Shown here piece by piece: positions 54,481 through 63,673 of a DNA stretch of 64,000 nt. Position numbers and translations under genes: made by a program. The notes under the pieces are model-generated. The model was given only the letters and a program-made list of their open reading frames with translations. It had not been told where the DNA came from and did not search any database. This stretch comes from Clostridia bacterium (GTDB taxonomy: Bacteria > Bacillota > Clostridia > Christensenellales > Aristaeellaceae), in contig JAFXUZ010000100.1 of NCBI GenBank assembly GCA_017524725.1, positions 1-64,000 of the forward strand, in the 5' to 3' direction. Numbering within the stretch: the stretch's first letter is position 1; every line of letters begins with the position of its first letter.

Positions 54481-55368
54481 TTATATCCGGTCCAATATGG
54501 GGGAGAAGAGGTTGTGCTTCTGCAGGATGCCGTCATAGGAGACGATGATCCCCTCGTTTTCGGCATAAAATGTGTCGAGCCCCCGGGTCTCAAAGATCCT
54601 GACCTTTGGAGGAGAAGGCATTTTCATCACCTGATCCCGGATCTTTTCGGCTACTTCGGGATTCCTGCAGTGGGAGATATACAGGCAGCTGCCGCCCTGC
54701 CGCTTTTCGGAATAATCCTTCAGGATCGAATTGACCGCCCCTGCTCCTCCGCGGGCTTTGCCGATCAGTTCTATCTTGCCGCCTGGCGTACCGATACCGA
54801 TACCCCACAGATGAAGAGCCCTTGCGGCGATGCCGACCAGGCGGGGCATCCTTCCGTTCCTGATCAGGTTGTCAAAGGAACAGAGAGCGAAGACAGTATG
54901 GACGTGGGATACATATTCGTTCAGTTTTGAGACGACCGCATCAAAGCTGATTCCTTCAGCGATGAGCTCCGCGGCTTTTTCAGCGATGAGAATGTTGCCG
55001 GGACCGGTGGAACGGCAGTTGATGACGGCGATCTTCTTATCCGGAAATTCTTCGAGAACCATTTCCCTTGCGGCGCATGCGCTGTTGTAACTTCCGGAAA
55101 GCTCGGCAGAAATGGTGATGGCGATGGAGTGGTCGGCGGTTTTGAACTCATCCGCCCACAGGTCCGGAGGCGGACAGGAGGATTTGCTGGGGGTCTTGGC
55201 TTTTGCCAGCGCGTCCAGAAGGATTCGGGTATCAAAATGCTCTTCGTCTGTAAAGGATCGATCATCCACCGTGAAAACGAAAGGAATGCTGGCATAAGAC
55301 AGTCCGGGGCATTTCCTGTCCAAATCGATGATATCACAGGCTGAATCGGCAACGATCTTCCAGGACAT
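54481..55368 (-). CDS. DegV-family fatty-acid-binding protein
   Basis: A 295-residue DegV protein. The N-terminal WKIVADSACDI, the SCPPPDLW stretch and the TISAELSGSYNSA motif are family signs. DegV (FakB-type) proteins bind fatty acids and, with FakA, feed exogenous fatty acids into phospholipids; fakA is not in the window. Length is normal. The minus-strand promoter is likely TTGCGG (plus 55446-55451), a 17-base spacer and TATAAT (plus 55423-55428). Confidence 0.93.
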   Translation of the reverse strand: MSWKIVADSACDIIDLDRKCPGLSYASIPFVFTVDDRSFTDEEHFDTRILLDALAKAKTPSKSSCPPPDLWADEFKTADHSIAITISAELSGSYNSACAAREMVLEEFPDKKIAVINCRSTGPGNILIAEKAAELIAEGISFDAVVSKLNEYVSHVHTVFALCSFDNLIRNGRMPRLVGIAARALHLWGIGIGTPGGKIELIGKARGGAGAVNSILKDYSEKRQGGSCLYISHCRNPEVAEKIRDQVMKMPSPPKVRIFETRGLDTFYAENEGIIVSYDGILQKHNLFSPILDRI

Positions 55369-55422
55369 AAATTACCTCCGATGCTGACAGGCCGGTCATA
55401 ACGACTGGTTTGTTACATAAAT

Positions 55423-55451
55423 ATTATACCGCTCCTTTGCGGGAGCCGCAA
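55423..55451 (-). promoter_or_regulatory. degV promoter
   Basis: On the minus strand TTGCGG, a 17-base spacer, then TATAAT (plus 55423-55428). Confidence 0.6.
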
Positions 55452-55557
55452 CAGATTGCCTTTATTTTAACAAAATATCTGATATTTGAGATGGTACGGA
55501 AAGCGATTCGTACGGCGCGATCCCCAAACGGAAGGATCCCGGGCCCTCGGACAGAAT

Positions 55558-55590
55558 GAGCGGCTGCAGGAGGAATGCCCCATGCAGCCG
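55558..55590 (-). terminator. Hairpin after the thymidine kinase gene
   Basis: Eight-bp stem GCGGCTGC/GCAGCCGC around a loop of about 15 bases, 20-50 bases past the tdk stop. It is followed by TCATTCTGTCC, so termination is uncertain. Confidence 0.45.
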
Positions 55591-55610
55591 CCGGGAATCG
55601 GGATCAATAA

Positions 55611-56168
55611 TCATTCTCGGCCAAGGAGCCCGGTTTGCCAGTGTTTGCGGCACAGGGAAACATAGCAGCTGTTGCTGCCAAGGAGGATCTGGGCGCCTTC
55701 CCGGACTACCTTGCCGTCAATGACCCGCGCGTTGCAGATGGCTTTTTTTCCGCACCAGCAGATGGTTTTGACTTCTTCGATGGTATCAGCCCAGGCAAGG
55801 AGCCACTTGCTACCCTCAAAAAGGTTATTCTGGAAATCGGTCCGAAGGCCGTACGCGATGACAGGAATGTTCAGCCGGTCCACGATGTCCACCAGTTTTT
55901 CGACCTGCGCTTTTGTCAGGAACTGCGCTTCATCCACGATGACGCAGTGATAGGTAGAAACGTCGATCTCGTCCAGTTCTTCCACAAAGCGGCATTCAGT
56001 CTGCAGCCCGGAACGGCTGCGAACAGTCCGTTCCCCGTCGCGGTTGTCCAGCTGTGGTTTGAGCATAAGAACATGCTGGCCCCGTTCATGGTAGTTGTAC
56101 TCCACCATAATGGCATTGGCTGTTTTGCTGGAACCCATCGCGCCGTAACGGAAATACAGTTTGGCCAT
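55611..56168 (-). CDS. tdk: Thymidine kinase (TK1-type)
   Basis: A 185-residue thymidine kinase phosphorylating thymidine to dTMP in salvage. The P-loop is the variant RYGAMGSSKTANA near residue 6, as in many Clostridial enzymes. VIVDEAQFL near 76 is the DEAQ motif. Zinc-binding cysteines are in CWCGKKAIC and in YVSLCRKHW near the end. It lies 92 bases after proS on the same strand, separated by an ATAAGAG/CTCTTAT inverted repeat. Confidence 0.95.
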   Translation of the reverse strand: MAKLYFRYGAMGSSKTANAIMVEYNYHERGQHVLMLKPQLDNRDGERTVRSRSGLQTECRFVEELDEIDVSTYHCVIVDEAQFLTKAQVEKLVDIVDRLNIPVIAYGLRTDFQNNLFEGSKWLLAWADTIEEVKTICWCGKKAICNARVIDGKVVREGAQILLGSNSCYVSLCRKHWQTGLLGRE

Positions 56169-56260
56169 GTCAATTTTCCTTCATATAAGAGACGAGCATA
56201 CAGCAGAAGGCCTCTTATGATCCGCTGTATTCGATGAGAAACGGAAACCCTCTCGCCAGA

Positions 56261-57706
56261 TCAATAAGCTTTGGCGAAATACATGACCCTGTCGGCCTTT
56301 TTGCCGCAGCAGACACATTTATCCCCGATGGGAGTCTGGTCAAAAGGCATATTCCTGGAGGTCGCGCCGGTCTCTTCCTTGATGCGGTCTTCACAGGACC
56401 TTTCGCCGCACCACATGGCGCGGGCATATCCGCCGTCCACCTGGGCCTTCAGTTCGTCCATATCGGAAACGTCCTTCGTGTGGGCTTCACGGAACGAAAG
56501 AGCGATGCGGAACATGTTTTCCTGTATGTCGTCGAGCAGCTTTTTTACGGCCGCGGAAAGACGGTCGTCCAGAGGAAGGGCGGTTTTTTCGAAAGTATCC
56601 CTGCGCACTGCGGTGACCTGACCCTTTTCGATGTCCTTGGGGCCGATCTCCAGGCGAAGGGGCACACCTTTGAGTTCCCATTCGTTGAACTTCCAGCCGG
56701 GGGATACATTGTCCCTGTCGTCAAATTTGACGCGGAGGCCCGCCGCTTTCAGCACGTCCACGACCTCACCGCATTTTTCGATCACACCGCCCTTGTGGGC
56801 TGCGATTGGGAGCACGACAGTCTGGAAGGGAGCGATCGCCGGGGGCAGCTTCAGCCCGCGCTCGTCACCGTGGGTCATGATGATCGCCCCGATCAGCCTT
56901 GTGGAGCAGCCCCAGCTGGTTTCGTGACAGTACTCCAGGCGGCCGTCCTTGGAAAGGTACTGGATGTTGAAGGGCACCGAGAAGTTGGTGCCGAAATTGT
57001 GGGAGGTGCCTGCCTGGAGCGCTTTGCCGTCCTGCATCATTGCTTCGACAGAATATGTCGCCTGGGCACCGGCAAATTTTTCCTTGTCCGATTTGCGTCC
57101 CGCGTAAACAGGGATGGCCAGCTTGCTTTCGCAGAAGGTCTTATATACATTCAGCATGAGCTGCGTTTCTTCTTCGCTTTCTTCGGGGGTGGCATGGACC
57201 GTGTGGCCCTCCTGCCACCAGAATTCGGCGGTCCTCAGGAAGGGACGCGTGGTTTTTTCCCAGCGCATCACGGAACACCACTGGTTGTATTTCATGGGAA
57301 GATCGCGCCAGGAATGGACCCATTTTGCGAACATGGTGCAAAATATGGTCTCGCTGGTAGGCCTGACGGCCAGGCGTTCCTGCAGGGGCTCCACACCGCC
57401 CTGGGTGACCCAGGCGACCTCGGGGGCGAAGCCTTCCACATGTTCCGCTTCCTTCAGCAGCAGGGATTCGGGGATCAGCATGGGCATGGAAACGTTTTCG
57501 TGCCCTGTTTCCTTGAACATGGCGTCCAGGTGTTCATGGATCAGTTCCCAGATGCGGTTCCCGTAAGGCTTCATGGCCATACAGCCTCTGACGGGTGTAT
57601 AATCCATCAACTCCGCCTGGGTGACCACATCGGTATACCATTGGGAGAAATTCTCGCTGCGGGGTGTGATGTGCTGGACAAATTCCTGCTTGGCTTCCTT
57701 GGCCAT
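56261..57706 (-). CDS. proS: Prolyl-tRNA synthetase (short, archaeal/eukaryote-like type)
   Basis: A 481-residue class II ProRS of the form without the bacterial editing insertion domain. Motif-2 region RWEKTTRPFLRTAEFWWQEGHT lies near residue 140-160. The C-terminal zinc-binding-like domain carries CGERSCEDRIKEETG and CVCCGKKADRVMYFAKAY, ending in Tyr as expected for this type. Start ATG 57706 follows GGGAGGG; a longer in-frame reading runs into the leader. Expression is controlled by the T-box upstream. Confidence 0.96.
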   Translation of the reverse strand: MAKEAKQEFVQHITPRSENFSQWYTDVVTQAELMDYTPVRGCMAMKPYGNRIWELIHEHLDAMFKETGHENVSMPMLIPESLLLKEAEHVEGFAPEVAWVTQGGVEPLQERLAVRPTSETIFCTMFAKWVHSWRDLPMKYNQWCSVMRWEKTTRPFLRTAEFWWQEGHTVHATPEESEEETQLMLNVYKTFCESKLAIPVYAGRKSDKEKFAGAQATYSVEAMMQDGKALQAGTSHNFGTNFSVPFNIQYLSKDGRLEYCHETSWGCSTRLIGAIIMTHGDERGLKLPPAIAPFQTVVLPIAAHKGGVIEKCGEVVDVLKAAGLRVKFDDRDNVSPGWKFNEWELKGVPLRLEIGPKDIEKGQVTAVRRDTFEKTALPLDDRLSAAVKKLLDDIQENMFRIALSFREAHTKDVSDMDELKAQVDGGYARAMWCGERSCEDRIKEETGATSRNMPFDQTPIGDKCVCCGKKADRVMYFAKAY

Positions 57707-57733
57707 AAACTGGTCCCTCCCTAAACACAAAAT

Positions 57734-57926
57734 AAAAAATCCGTCCCGCAGGGACGAAAGCATGCTTTCGCGGTACCACCTTGCTTGACAGAGTTCTGTC
57801 CGCTTCCTGGGACGTTATCGGGTCCACCGGCGGTGATTGGCCGCAGCCCGGGGGTGGGAAGGCTTTTTGCACACTTTCACCGGGTGTGTGCTCTCTGTCT
57901 TTAAAGCCGCAGTCCCCGCATTGCTT
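57734..57926 (-). ncRNA. T-box riboswitch leader of proS
   Basis: On the minus strand the conserved T-box AAGGTGGTACCGCG is at plus 57769-57782. A terminator stem CGTCCC/GGGACG (plus 57742-57756) is followed by GATTTTTT. Stem I carries AGAGAG and GGTGAAAG-type conserved segments. A plausible specifier is CCC (Pro) at plus 57856-57858, followed by A. T-boxes sense uncharged tRNA and let transcription continue when proline charging is low. Confidence 0.88.
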
Positions 57927-57932
57927 TATGCC

Positions 57933-57961
57933 ATGATACCAATCCCGCTCTGGTTTGTCAA
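57933..57961 (-). promoter_or_regulatory. proS promoter
   Basis: On the minus strand TTGACA (plus 57956-57961), a 17-base spacer, then TATCAT (plus 57933-57938). Confidence 0.75.
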
Positions 57962-58001
57962 TAATACAGAAAGATGTTACGCGTTACTTAACAGAACTGA
58001 C

Positions 58002-58030
58002 TTGACATTGTAATATAAATGAAATAAAAT
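58002..58030 (+). promoter_or_regulatory. Promoter of the giant cell-wall protein gene
   Basis: TTGACA (58002-58007), a 17-base spacer, then TAAAAT (58025-58030), in an AT-rich stretch. Confidence 0.8.
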
Positions 58031-58063
58031 AAAATGAATCATTAAATTCGGAGGCAGACGATT

Positions 58064-61000
58064 ATGCTGCGGCGAACATTTGCGATTCTGGCAGTGCTGG
58101 TGATGGTCTGCGCGATGCTTCCAGCCGCAACCGCTGAAAGCTACCCCTATGTAGCTTATACCACAACCAAAGTGGTCCTGCGTTCCGGCGCTTCGGAAAC
58201 TTCTGCGGTCCTGATGACGCTTTCGGAAGGGTCTGCCGTGGTGGTCAACGGTGCGGCAGGTAATTACGACCTTGTTGATTACGAAGGGAAGCAGGGTTAT
58301 ATTTCACACCAGTATTTAACTTCCGGCGCGGCGGTAAGCCAGTCGTCCTATGAATCCCTGCTTGATGATTATGTAACGCTGCTCAACGGCGACCGCGGAC
58401 TTGCGGTCAGGGCTCTTCAGGATGCGCTGTCGGAAATCGGTTTTTATCAATGGGAAGCCCATGGCGCGTATGACGGGAATACCTTCGATGCGGTCATGGC
58501 TTTTCAGAAAGCAAACGGTCTTGCAGCCAGCGGCATTGCCGACGCGGCTACGCAGCGCAAACTTTATGAAGAAACAGTGGTCGGTTATTCGGGCAAAAAG
58601 ACCAAAGTATCTTATACGGCCCCTCTGAAAACGGCAGAAATCAAAGCCGGAAAAAAAGGCGAAGCTGTAAAGATGCTTCAGTCTGTTCTCGGACAGCTTG
58701 GCTATTACTCGGGAGATATTACGGGAACGGTCAACGAAGCGACCGTAAGGGCGATCGAAGCTTACCAGAAAGCAAATAAACTGTTTGTGGACGGGAAAGC
58801 CGGTGCGAAGACTCTGGCCATGATCTATGCAGAAAACCTTCCCACTCCCACGCCCATTCCCACTGCGGCTGCCGCTGTGATGCCCATCTCTTATCCTTAT
58901 CAGACGACTGTGAACGCCAACGTCAATCTGCGCAAAGGCAAAGGGACGAGCACAAAGAAGCTGACCACGATCCCAAGAGGCGCCAAGGTTACGGTCCTTG
59001 CCTCGGAGAATGGATATATCAAACTTTCCTACGGCGGCCATACCGGGTATGTTCCGGAAGAATATGTGGATGTCCTAACGTCCTACAGGATCATTGACAG
59101 CGAAGTCGCCCTTGACTTTACCGTCCTCCAGAAAGGCGATGCGGGAGCAAGCGTCAAAGCACTCCAGAGCGCTTTGAAGGAATTGGGATTCCATTCGGGG
59201 ATAATTGATTCCATTTACGGTATTTCAACACAAAAGGCCGTATCGGCGTTCCAGAGCATGAACGGACTTGAGTCCACGGGAACAGCTGATGTCGGCACCC
59301 AGGAACTGCTGTTTTCAGGGTATCCGAAGAATTCGTCGGGAAAGAAAAAAACCGTTCATACAGTGCCCAACATTGCCATGTGGCCGATGGAGGCTGACGA
59401 TACCGGTGACGGTGTGGCCGTGCTCCAGCAGAAACTGACGGTACTTGGGTATTATACAGCGGGAATTACGGGGACTTACGATAAGGAAACGGAAAAAGCG
59501 GTTCGGGCATTCCAGACGGCATATTACCTGACGGTGGACGGGTACGCAGGGCCAAAGACCCTGGAAATGCTGGAAAAAATATATAATGCAGCGATCGCGA
59601 CGCCCATTCCCGCATCTACTCCTGCAAGTGTGACCCCCGAGCCTGCGATCATCATTCCCTCGTCGACCCCGATCACCCAGCAGAATGTGGTCATTGTCAT
59701 AAAAGGGATGCAGGGGACGGTTGTCAGGGCGATCCAGGAAAGGCTGATGGTGCTTGGCTATTATACATGTGAAGCCGACGGGATCTACGATGACGACGAC
59801 ATCGAAGCGGTAAAAGCATTCCAACGGATGAACAGGCTGACAGAGGACGGCATCGCGGGACTTGCGACCCAGAACATTATGTTTTCCGATATCGCAATTC
59901 CCGCCGTGACAGCGACAGAAGCGGCTGTGACTCCGGGAATTCCTGCCGGCGTACTGCCACCGTATGGAAGTGTGACCCTGCGCCGCGGTTCCTCCGGAGA
60001 CGAAGTTGAAGCCCTGCAGATGATGCTGAGGACCCTTGGATATTTTAACGGCGTTATTGACGGGATATATGGGGCAACCACCGAAAAAGCAGTAAAGGAT
60101 TTCCAGAAAGCGAATGGCCTGAAAATGGACGGCATCGTCGCTTCGGAAACGCTTGCGGCGATATATAACACCGGTTCCGTAACTGCCGCTCCGACCAAAG
60201 CAGCCAGTACGCCTGTTCCGACGGTGACTTTGAAACCGACGGACAAACCTTCGGCTCCTTCCGGGCCGCAGGCGACACCGACACCGCGGCCGACAAAAGC
60301 TCCGGTCCAGGCCCAGCAGGCCAATGCCGCGGCTGCAACGGCCACGCCGGTCACAACGGTGATCTATCTGAAGACGGCTTCCCCCGCACCCGCCGGTCCC
60401 GCAAAAGAAGCAAACAATGCCGCTCCCGCAGCTACGCCTACCCCAAGACCAACGGCGACGCCGAAGCCCGAGGCTGCTCCCAAAGTCACAACAACACCCA
60501 AACCGACGGCAACGCCCAGGCCCACGGCAACGCCCAGGCCCACGGCAACGCCCAGGCCCACGGCAGTGCCCAAGCCCACAGCAGAGCCCAAGCCTACAGA
60601 AGCGCCCAAGCCCACGGCAACGCTCAAGCCCACGGCAACGCCGAAACCTGCAGCGACTCCCAAGCCCACGGCAACACCCAAACCCACGAAGACACCGGGA
60701 ACCCCCAAGCCTACCGTCGTGCCGACGCCAAGGTTGAATACGGTCCTTCAGCGCGGCAATACGGGGATCCAGGTGAAGATGCTTCAGCAGCGTCTGACAA
60801 GTCTGGGATATATTGTGACGGATGACGGCATCTTCGGCAGCACGACTGAAAAACAGGTAAAGGATTTCCAGAAGCTGAATGGGCTGACGGCTGACGGTAT
60901 CGCCGGCAAGGAAACCCTGACACTATTGTATTCAAATGATGCTGTCATGTATCATACACCGACAGCGGTCCCTGTGACGCCTGCTCCTTCACCGACCGAT

Positions 61001-61546
61001 ACTTTAGGCATGCCTAACGAAAACCAGACTTCACCGGGAGCCACGATCCCCGTGATCACGCTGGCGCCGGACGAGACAGTGAAGCCCGCATCTGAAGCGC
61101 TTGCCCCGACTGCCGCCAACGTGATCAACACAAACTGGTTTACCGGCATCCGCGCGAAGGCCAAGATGATGCCTGACGTAACGATCTACGATCCCGATAC
61201 CGGAAGCACTTATCGACTGCACATGTTCTCATTCGGGAAACACGCTGATGCGGAGCCGCCTTCAGCGGTCGATACGGCCCGGATGCAGCAGGTCGTCGGG
61301 GATAACACATGGAATCCCCATGCAGTATGGGTCATCTTTGACGACGGATCTGTCTATCTGGCTTCGACGCACAGCCACGGACATGGTGTGGACCATACCG
61401 CAGGGAATAACCTTGAAGGACATGTCTGCATTCATTTCCCCAGGGTCATGTCAGAAGCTGAACAGACAGGCCCGTATGCCGTAAGCCATCAGAAATGCAT
61501 CCTTGCCGAATGGGAAAGGATCAAGATACTGACAGGACAACAATAA
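58064..61546 (+). CDS. Secreted SH3/peptidoglycan-binding multidomain protein with novel C-terminal domain
   Basis: A 1160-residue cell-wall-targeted protein. Signal peptide (1-25, ending AATAES) is followed by an SH3-like domain (27-88), two peptidoglycan-binding (PG_binding_1) domains (105-255), a second SH3 (275-338), four more PG-binding domains (353-702), a Thr/Pro/Lys linker (about 710-890), a seventh PG-binding domain (892-957), another linker, and a C-terminal ~140-residue domain. That last domain has HSHGHGVDHTAGNNLEGHVC followed by IHF, a His/Cys motif that recalls, but does not match, L,D-transpeptidase sites. By domain content it binds the wall; catalysis is only possible. It is monocistronic. 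Confidence 0.9.
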   Translation: MLRRTFAILAVLVMVCAMLPAATAESYPYVAYTTTKVVLRSGASETSAVLMTLSEGSAVVVNGAAGNYDLVDYEGKQGYISHQYLTSGAAVSQSSYESLLDDYVTLLNGDRGLAVRALQDALSEIGFYQWEAHGAYDGNTFDAVMAFQKANGLAASGIADAATQRKLYEETVVGYSGKKTKVSYTAPLKTAEIKAGKKGEAVKMLQSVLGQLGYYSGDITGTVNEATVRAIEAYQKANKLFVDGKAGAKTLAMIYAENLPTPTPIPTAAAAVMPISYPYQTTVNANVNLRKGKGTSTKKLTTIPRGAKVTVLASENGYIKLSYGGHTGYVPEEYVDVLTSYRIIDSEVALDFTVLQKGDAGASVKALQSALKELGFHSGIIDSIYGISTQKAVSAFQSMNGLESTGTADVGTQELLFSGYPKNSSGKKKTVHTVPNIAMWPMEADDTGDGVAVLQQKLTVLGYYTAGITGTYDKETEKAVRAFQTAYYLTVDGYAGPKTLEMLEKIYNAAIATPIPASTPASVTPEPAIIIPSSTPITQQNVVIVIKGMQGTVVRAIQERLMVLGYYTCEADGIYDDDDIEAVKAFQRMNRLTEDGIAGLATQNIMFSDIAIPAVTATEAAVTPGIPAGVLPPYGSVTLRRGSSGDEVEALQMMLRTLGYFNGVIDGIYGATTEKAVKDFQKANGLKMDGIVASETLAAIYNTGSVTAAPTKAASTPVPTVTLKPTDKPSAPSGPQATPTPRPTKAPVQAQQANAAAATATPVTTVIYLKTASPAPAGPAKEANNAAPAATPTPRPTATPKPEAAPKVTTTPKPTATPRPTATPRPTATPRPTAVPKPTAEPKPTEAPKPTATLKPTATPKPAATPKPTATPKPTKTPGTPKPTVVPTPRLNTVLQRGNTGIQVKMLQQRLTSLGYIVTDDGIFGSTTEKQVKDFQKLNGLTADGIAGKETLTLLYSNDAVMYHTPTAVPVTPAPSPTDTLGMPNENQTSPGATIPVITLAPDETVKPASEALAPTAANVINTNWFTGIRAKAKMMPDVTIYDPDTGSTYRLHMFSFGKHADAEPPSAVDTARMQQVVGDNTWNPHAVWVIFDDGSVYLASTHSHGHGVDHTAGNNLEGHVCIHFPRVMSEAEQTGPYAVSHQKCILAEWERIKILTGQQ
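60501..60720 (+). repeat. Period-18 coding tandem repeat (Thr-Pro-Arg/Lys-Pro linker)
   Basis: Near-identical 18-base units (CACGGCAACGCCCAGGCC) are followed by diverged copies encoding PTATPRP/PTATPKP. They form the flexible wall-spanning linker of the preceding gene. Copy number may vary between strains. Confidence 0.85.
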
Positions 61547-61564
61547 GGAACGATACGGCAAAAA

Positions 61565-61590
61565 CGCCCGGCCATTGCGGCCGGGCGCTT
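61565..61590. terminator. Bidirectional terminator
   Basis: Nine-bp stem CGCCCGGCC/GGCCGGGCG with a five-base loop; TTTTTG follows on the minus strand, and CTTTGCT on the plus strand. Confidence 0.75.
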
Positions 61591-61672
61591 TGCTGACGTG
61601 AAAGAAAAAAAGGCAAACATGTGGATCAAAAAGCAATACATATAAACCTGATCCCATCCTGGCCTTGCAGGA

Positions 61673-62734
61673 TCAGTTCAGGGAAACGGTCATGATCACA
61701 GGATTGTGGTCTGAACACACGAAATCCAGATCCCGTGTTTCAACTGAAGCGACAGTAACATTGTCGGAAACGATAAAGCCGTCAATCAGGTAATATTGGA
61801 ATCCATCGCGTTCAGCGCCGGAATAGGGCTGGTCAAGGCTGCGGCAGGTCGGAGAAGCAGAGTCCATCAGGAGAGAGAAAGAAGGGGAAAACGCGGAAGC
61901 ATCGATCAGGCCGGGCTGCCAGCGGTTTTCCAGCACAGGATAAGCGGACGCATCGATATTCGAAAACAGCTGGTTGAAATCGCCCCCGGCGATGACATAA
62001 TTGCCCTTGTTATACTCTTCCTGCATGAACCGAACAAGGATGCGGGTCTGTTCGGTTTTGCCTTCGCCGCTGTCATAGGCTTCGAGGTGCAGATTGATAA
62101 CGACCAGTTCCTTTTCCGTACCTGAGACCGGTATCCTTGTCACCAGGAGGCAGCGCTTCAGGTTGACGGTGGATACGGGCCAGGAGAACGGGCAGGGAAG
62201 GGAAATGCGTTCAGCTTCATGAAAACCGAAACGGCTGAGCGTCTGGAGCCCGCTTTCGACTTTACCCAGGGTCGGAAGAGGATATGGTACATACAGGGCC
62301 CTGTAGTTATAGGCAAAGGAACTCATGTGATCCGGAAAATTGTCCCGATAGACCTGAGTTTGATTGATATAGGAGGAACGCTTGGAAGACAGGTCCACTT
62401 CCTGCAGCAGGATCAGGTCCGGATCTTCAGATTTGATGAATTCGACAATCCCGCCGATATTTGTGAGGACCCGAGGAGTGTCCGCGGTGATGACACCCTT
62501 ACCACCGTCCATAAAAAAGTCAGCATTGTCTCCAAGGGCTCCGTAGCCGGTGTTCCAAGAGAGGATCCTGATGCTCTGGCTGGCTTTGGGTAAGGAAGAG
62601 GTCCGAGAGGAAGAAACTAGAGTTTCCCTGTCCTTCGGACGGTATTCGGCCGCTGTCATCAGGCCAAGACACAGCGCTGCGATTATAACAAGGCAGACAA
62701 TGATCCTGAAAATGATCCGAAGCGCTTTCCGCAT
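61673..62734 (-). CDS. Endonuclease/exonuclease/phosphatase-family protein, membrane-anchored
   Basis: A 353-residue EEP-superfamily hydrolase. The N-terminal hydrophobic segment (about 5-28) would anchor or export it, so it acts outside the membrane. EEP landmarks are RILSWNTGYG (46), LILLQEVD (103), INLHLEAYD (about 213), GGDFNQLF (246) and a final CSDHNPVIM. The substrate (nucleic acid, phospholipid or phosphosugar) is not clear. ATG 62734 follows GGAGG; a longer in-frame reading lacks a ribosome site. Its promoter on the minus strand is TTGCAT, a 17-base spacer and TATAAT (plus 62775-62803). Confidence 0.9.
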   Translation of the reverse strand: MRKALRIIFRIIVCLVIIAALCLGLMTAAEYRPKDRETLVSSSRTSSLPKASQSIRILSWNTGYGALGDNADFFMDGGKGVITADTPRVLTNIGGIVEFIKSEDPDLILLQEVDLSSKRSSYINQTQVYRDNFPDHMSSFAYNYRALYVPYPLPTLGKVESGLQTLSRFGFHEAERISLPCPFSWPVSTVNLKRCLLVTRIPVSGTEKELVVINLHLEAYDSGEGKTEQTRILVRFMQEEYNKGNYVIAGGDFNQLFSNIDASAYPVLENRWQPGLIDASAFSPSFSLLMDSASPTCRSLDQPYSGAERDGFQYYLIDGFIVSDNVTVASVETRDLDFVCSDHNPVIMTVSLN

Positions 62735-62774
62735 AAAATGCCTCCGTAAAAAATGAAATGATCGTCTCTGAAGC

Positions 62775-62803
62775 ATTATAACTCGAAAGGCGTGTTTATG
62801 CAA
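62775..62803 (-). promoter_or_regulatory. EEP-gene promoter
   Basis: On the minus strand TTGCAT (plus 62798-62803), a 17-base spacer, then TATAAT (plus 62775-62780). Confidence 0.75.
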
Positions 62804-62821
62804 AAGAAAACGGCGATACGG

Positions 62822-63502
62822 TCAGTACATGAAGCAGAAGATACCTATAAAATGGCATAAAGCCCCGATAAGGACAAATATGTGCCAGATAAAATGCGAT
62901 CCGCGGCTTTTTAACGCAAAGGGGATAATACCCGCTGTATATGCGACGCCACCGAGAAGTGTCATCAGGGTGAGGCTATGGGATGCCTGAAACATTGAAG
63001 GAAAAAAAGCCAGGGCGCTCCAGCCAAGCACCAGGTACATGGACATATGGAGCGGTTTAAGCCTTCCGGGCCCGAATACGCCAACGAAAGTGATACCGGT
63101 GAGTATCAGAACCCATTGGATACAAAGAAACAATATGCCCATGGAGCCGCCGACCCATACCAGCCAGTAAGGGGCAAAGGTGCCGCCGATGAGCAGATAG
63201 ATCGAGCAATAGTCAAAGCGCCTCCAGATATATTTTACCATGCTTCCGCTGGGCCAGGCATGGTACAGGCAGCTCATCAGGAACAGGAGGATAAGACATA
63301 TGCCGTAAATTAGGGACGCGGATGTTTTTTCGGGGGAAGGAGATTTATATAGAAGCAGGATCAGTCCGACGATACCCAGAAGGGCACCGATCCCGTGCGT
63401 GACGGAATTGCCGATTTCCTCCAGCACCGGACGAATCGGAGGTTCATTCCAGGGTTTACGTCGGGATGATGGGGTCCCGTCGATTGCGGAAATGGCACGC
63501 AT
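62822..63502 (-). CDS. Hemolysin III/PAQR-family membrane protein (YqfA-like)
   Basis: A 226-residue integral membrane protein with about seven helices of the hemolysin III/PAQR family. The conserved EIGNSVTHGIGALLGI near residue 30 and SCLYHAWP near 90, plus HFIWHIFVLIGALCHFIG near the end, carry the His/Ser/Asp residues that bind a metal in the family. The physiological role in bacteria is poorly known. ATG 63502 follows AAAGGTG; a longer in-frame reading runs through the promoter. Confidence 0.9.
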   Translation of the reverse strand: MRAISAIDGTPSSRRKPWNEPPIRPVLEEIGNSVTHGIGALLGIVGLILLLYKSPSPEKTSASLIYGICLILLFLMSCLYHAWPSGSMVKYIWRRFDYCSIYLLIGGTFAPYWLVWVGGSMGILFLCIQWVLILTGITFVGVFGPGRLKPLHMSMYLVLGWSALAFFPSMFQASHSLTLMTLLGGVAYTAGIIPFALKSRGSHFIWHIFVLIGALCHFIGIFCFMY

Positions 63503-63553
63503 CGGGTTACACACCTTTCTAAATATAGTATACAAAACCATGTAACGTATTTG

Positions 63554-63582
63554 ATGATATACCATCCGCCCGGGAATGTCAA
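63554..63582 (-). promoter_or_regulatory. Promoter of the hemolysin III-like gene
   Basis: On the minus strand TTGACA (plus 63577-63582), a 17-base spacer, then TATCAT (plus 63554-63559), the same combination as proS. Confidence 0.7.
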
Positions 63583-63626
63583 CATGCCAAACAAAAAAGA
63601 ATACATATTTTAACGAATACACAAAT

Positions 63627-63658
63627 AAAAAAGACCCGGCGGGCAAAGCCCGTCGGGT
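63627..63658 (-). terminator. hppA terminator
   Basis: Eleven-bp stem ACCCGACGGGC/GCCCGCCGGGT on the minus strand, with a TTT loop, followed by TTTTTTATTTG. Confidence 0.92.
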
Positions 63659-63673
63659 GCAGAATGGCAATGA

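Noticed and set aside
56234..57724. 496-codon plus-strand open frame opposite proS
   Set aside because: Antisense of a certain ProRS gene whose motifs and T-box fix the coding strand.
60501..60580. Period-18 repeat considered as a CRISPR-like array
   Set aside because: Units are contiguous without spacers and stay in the reading frame of a protein linker.
60364..60737. Open frames on both strands through the Thr/Pro repeat
   Set aside because: They are shadows of the period-18 codon repeat in the real plus-strand gene; their proteins are low-complexity echoes with no start signal.
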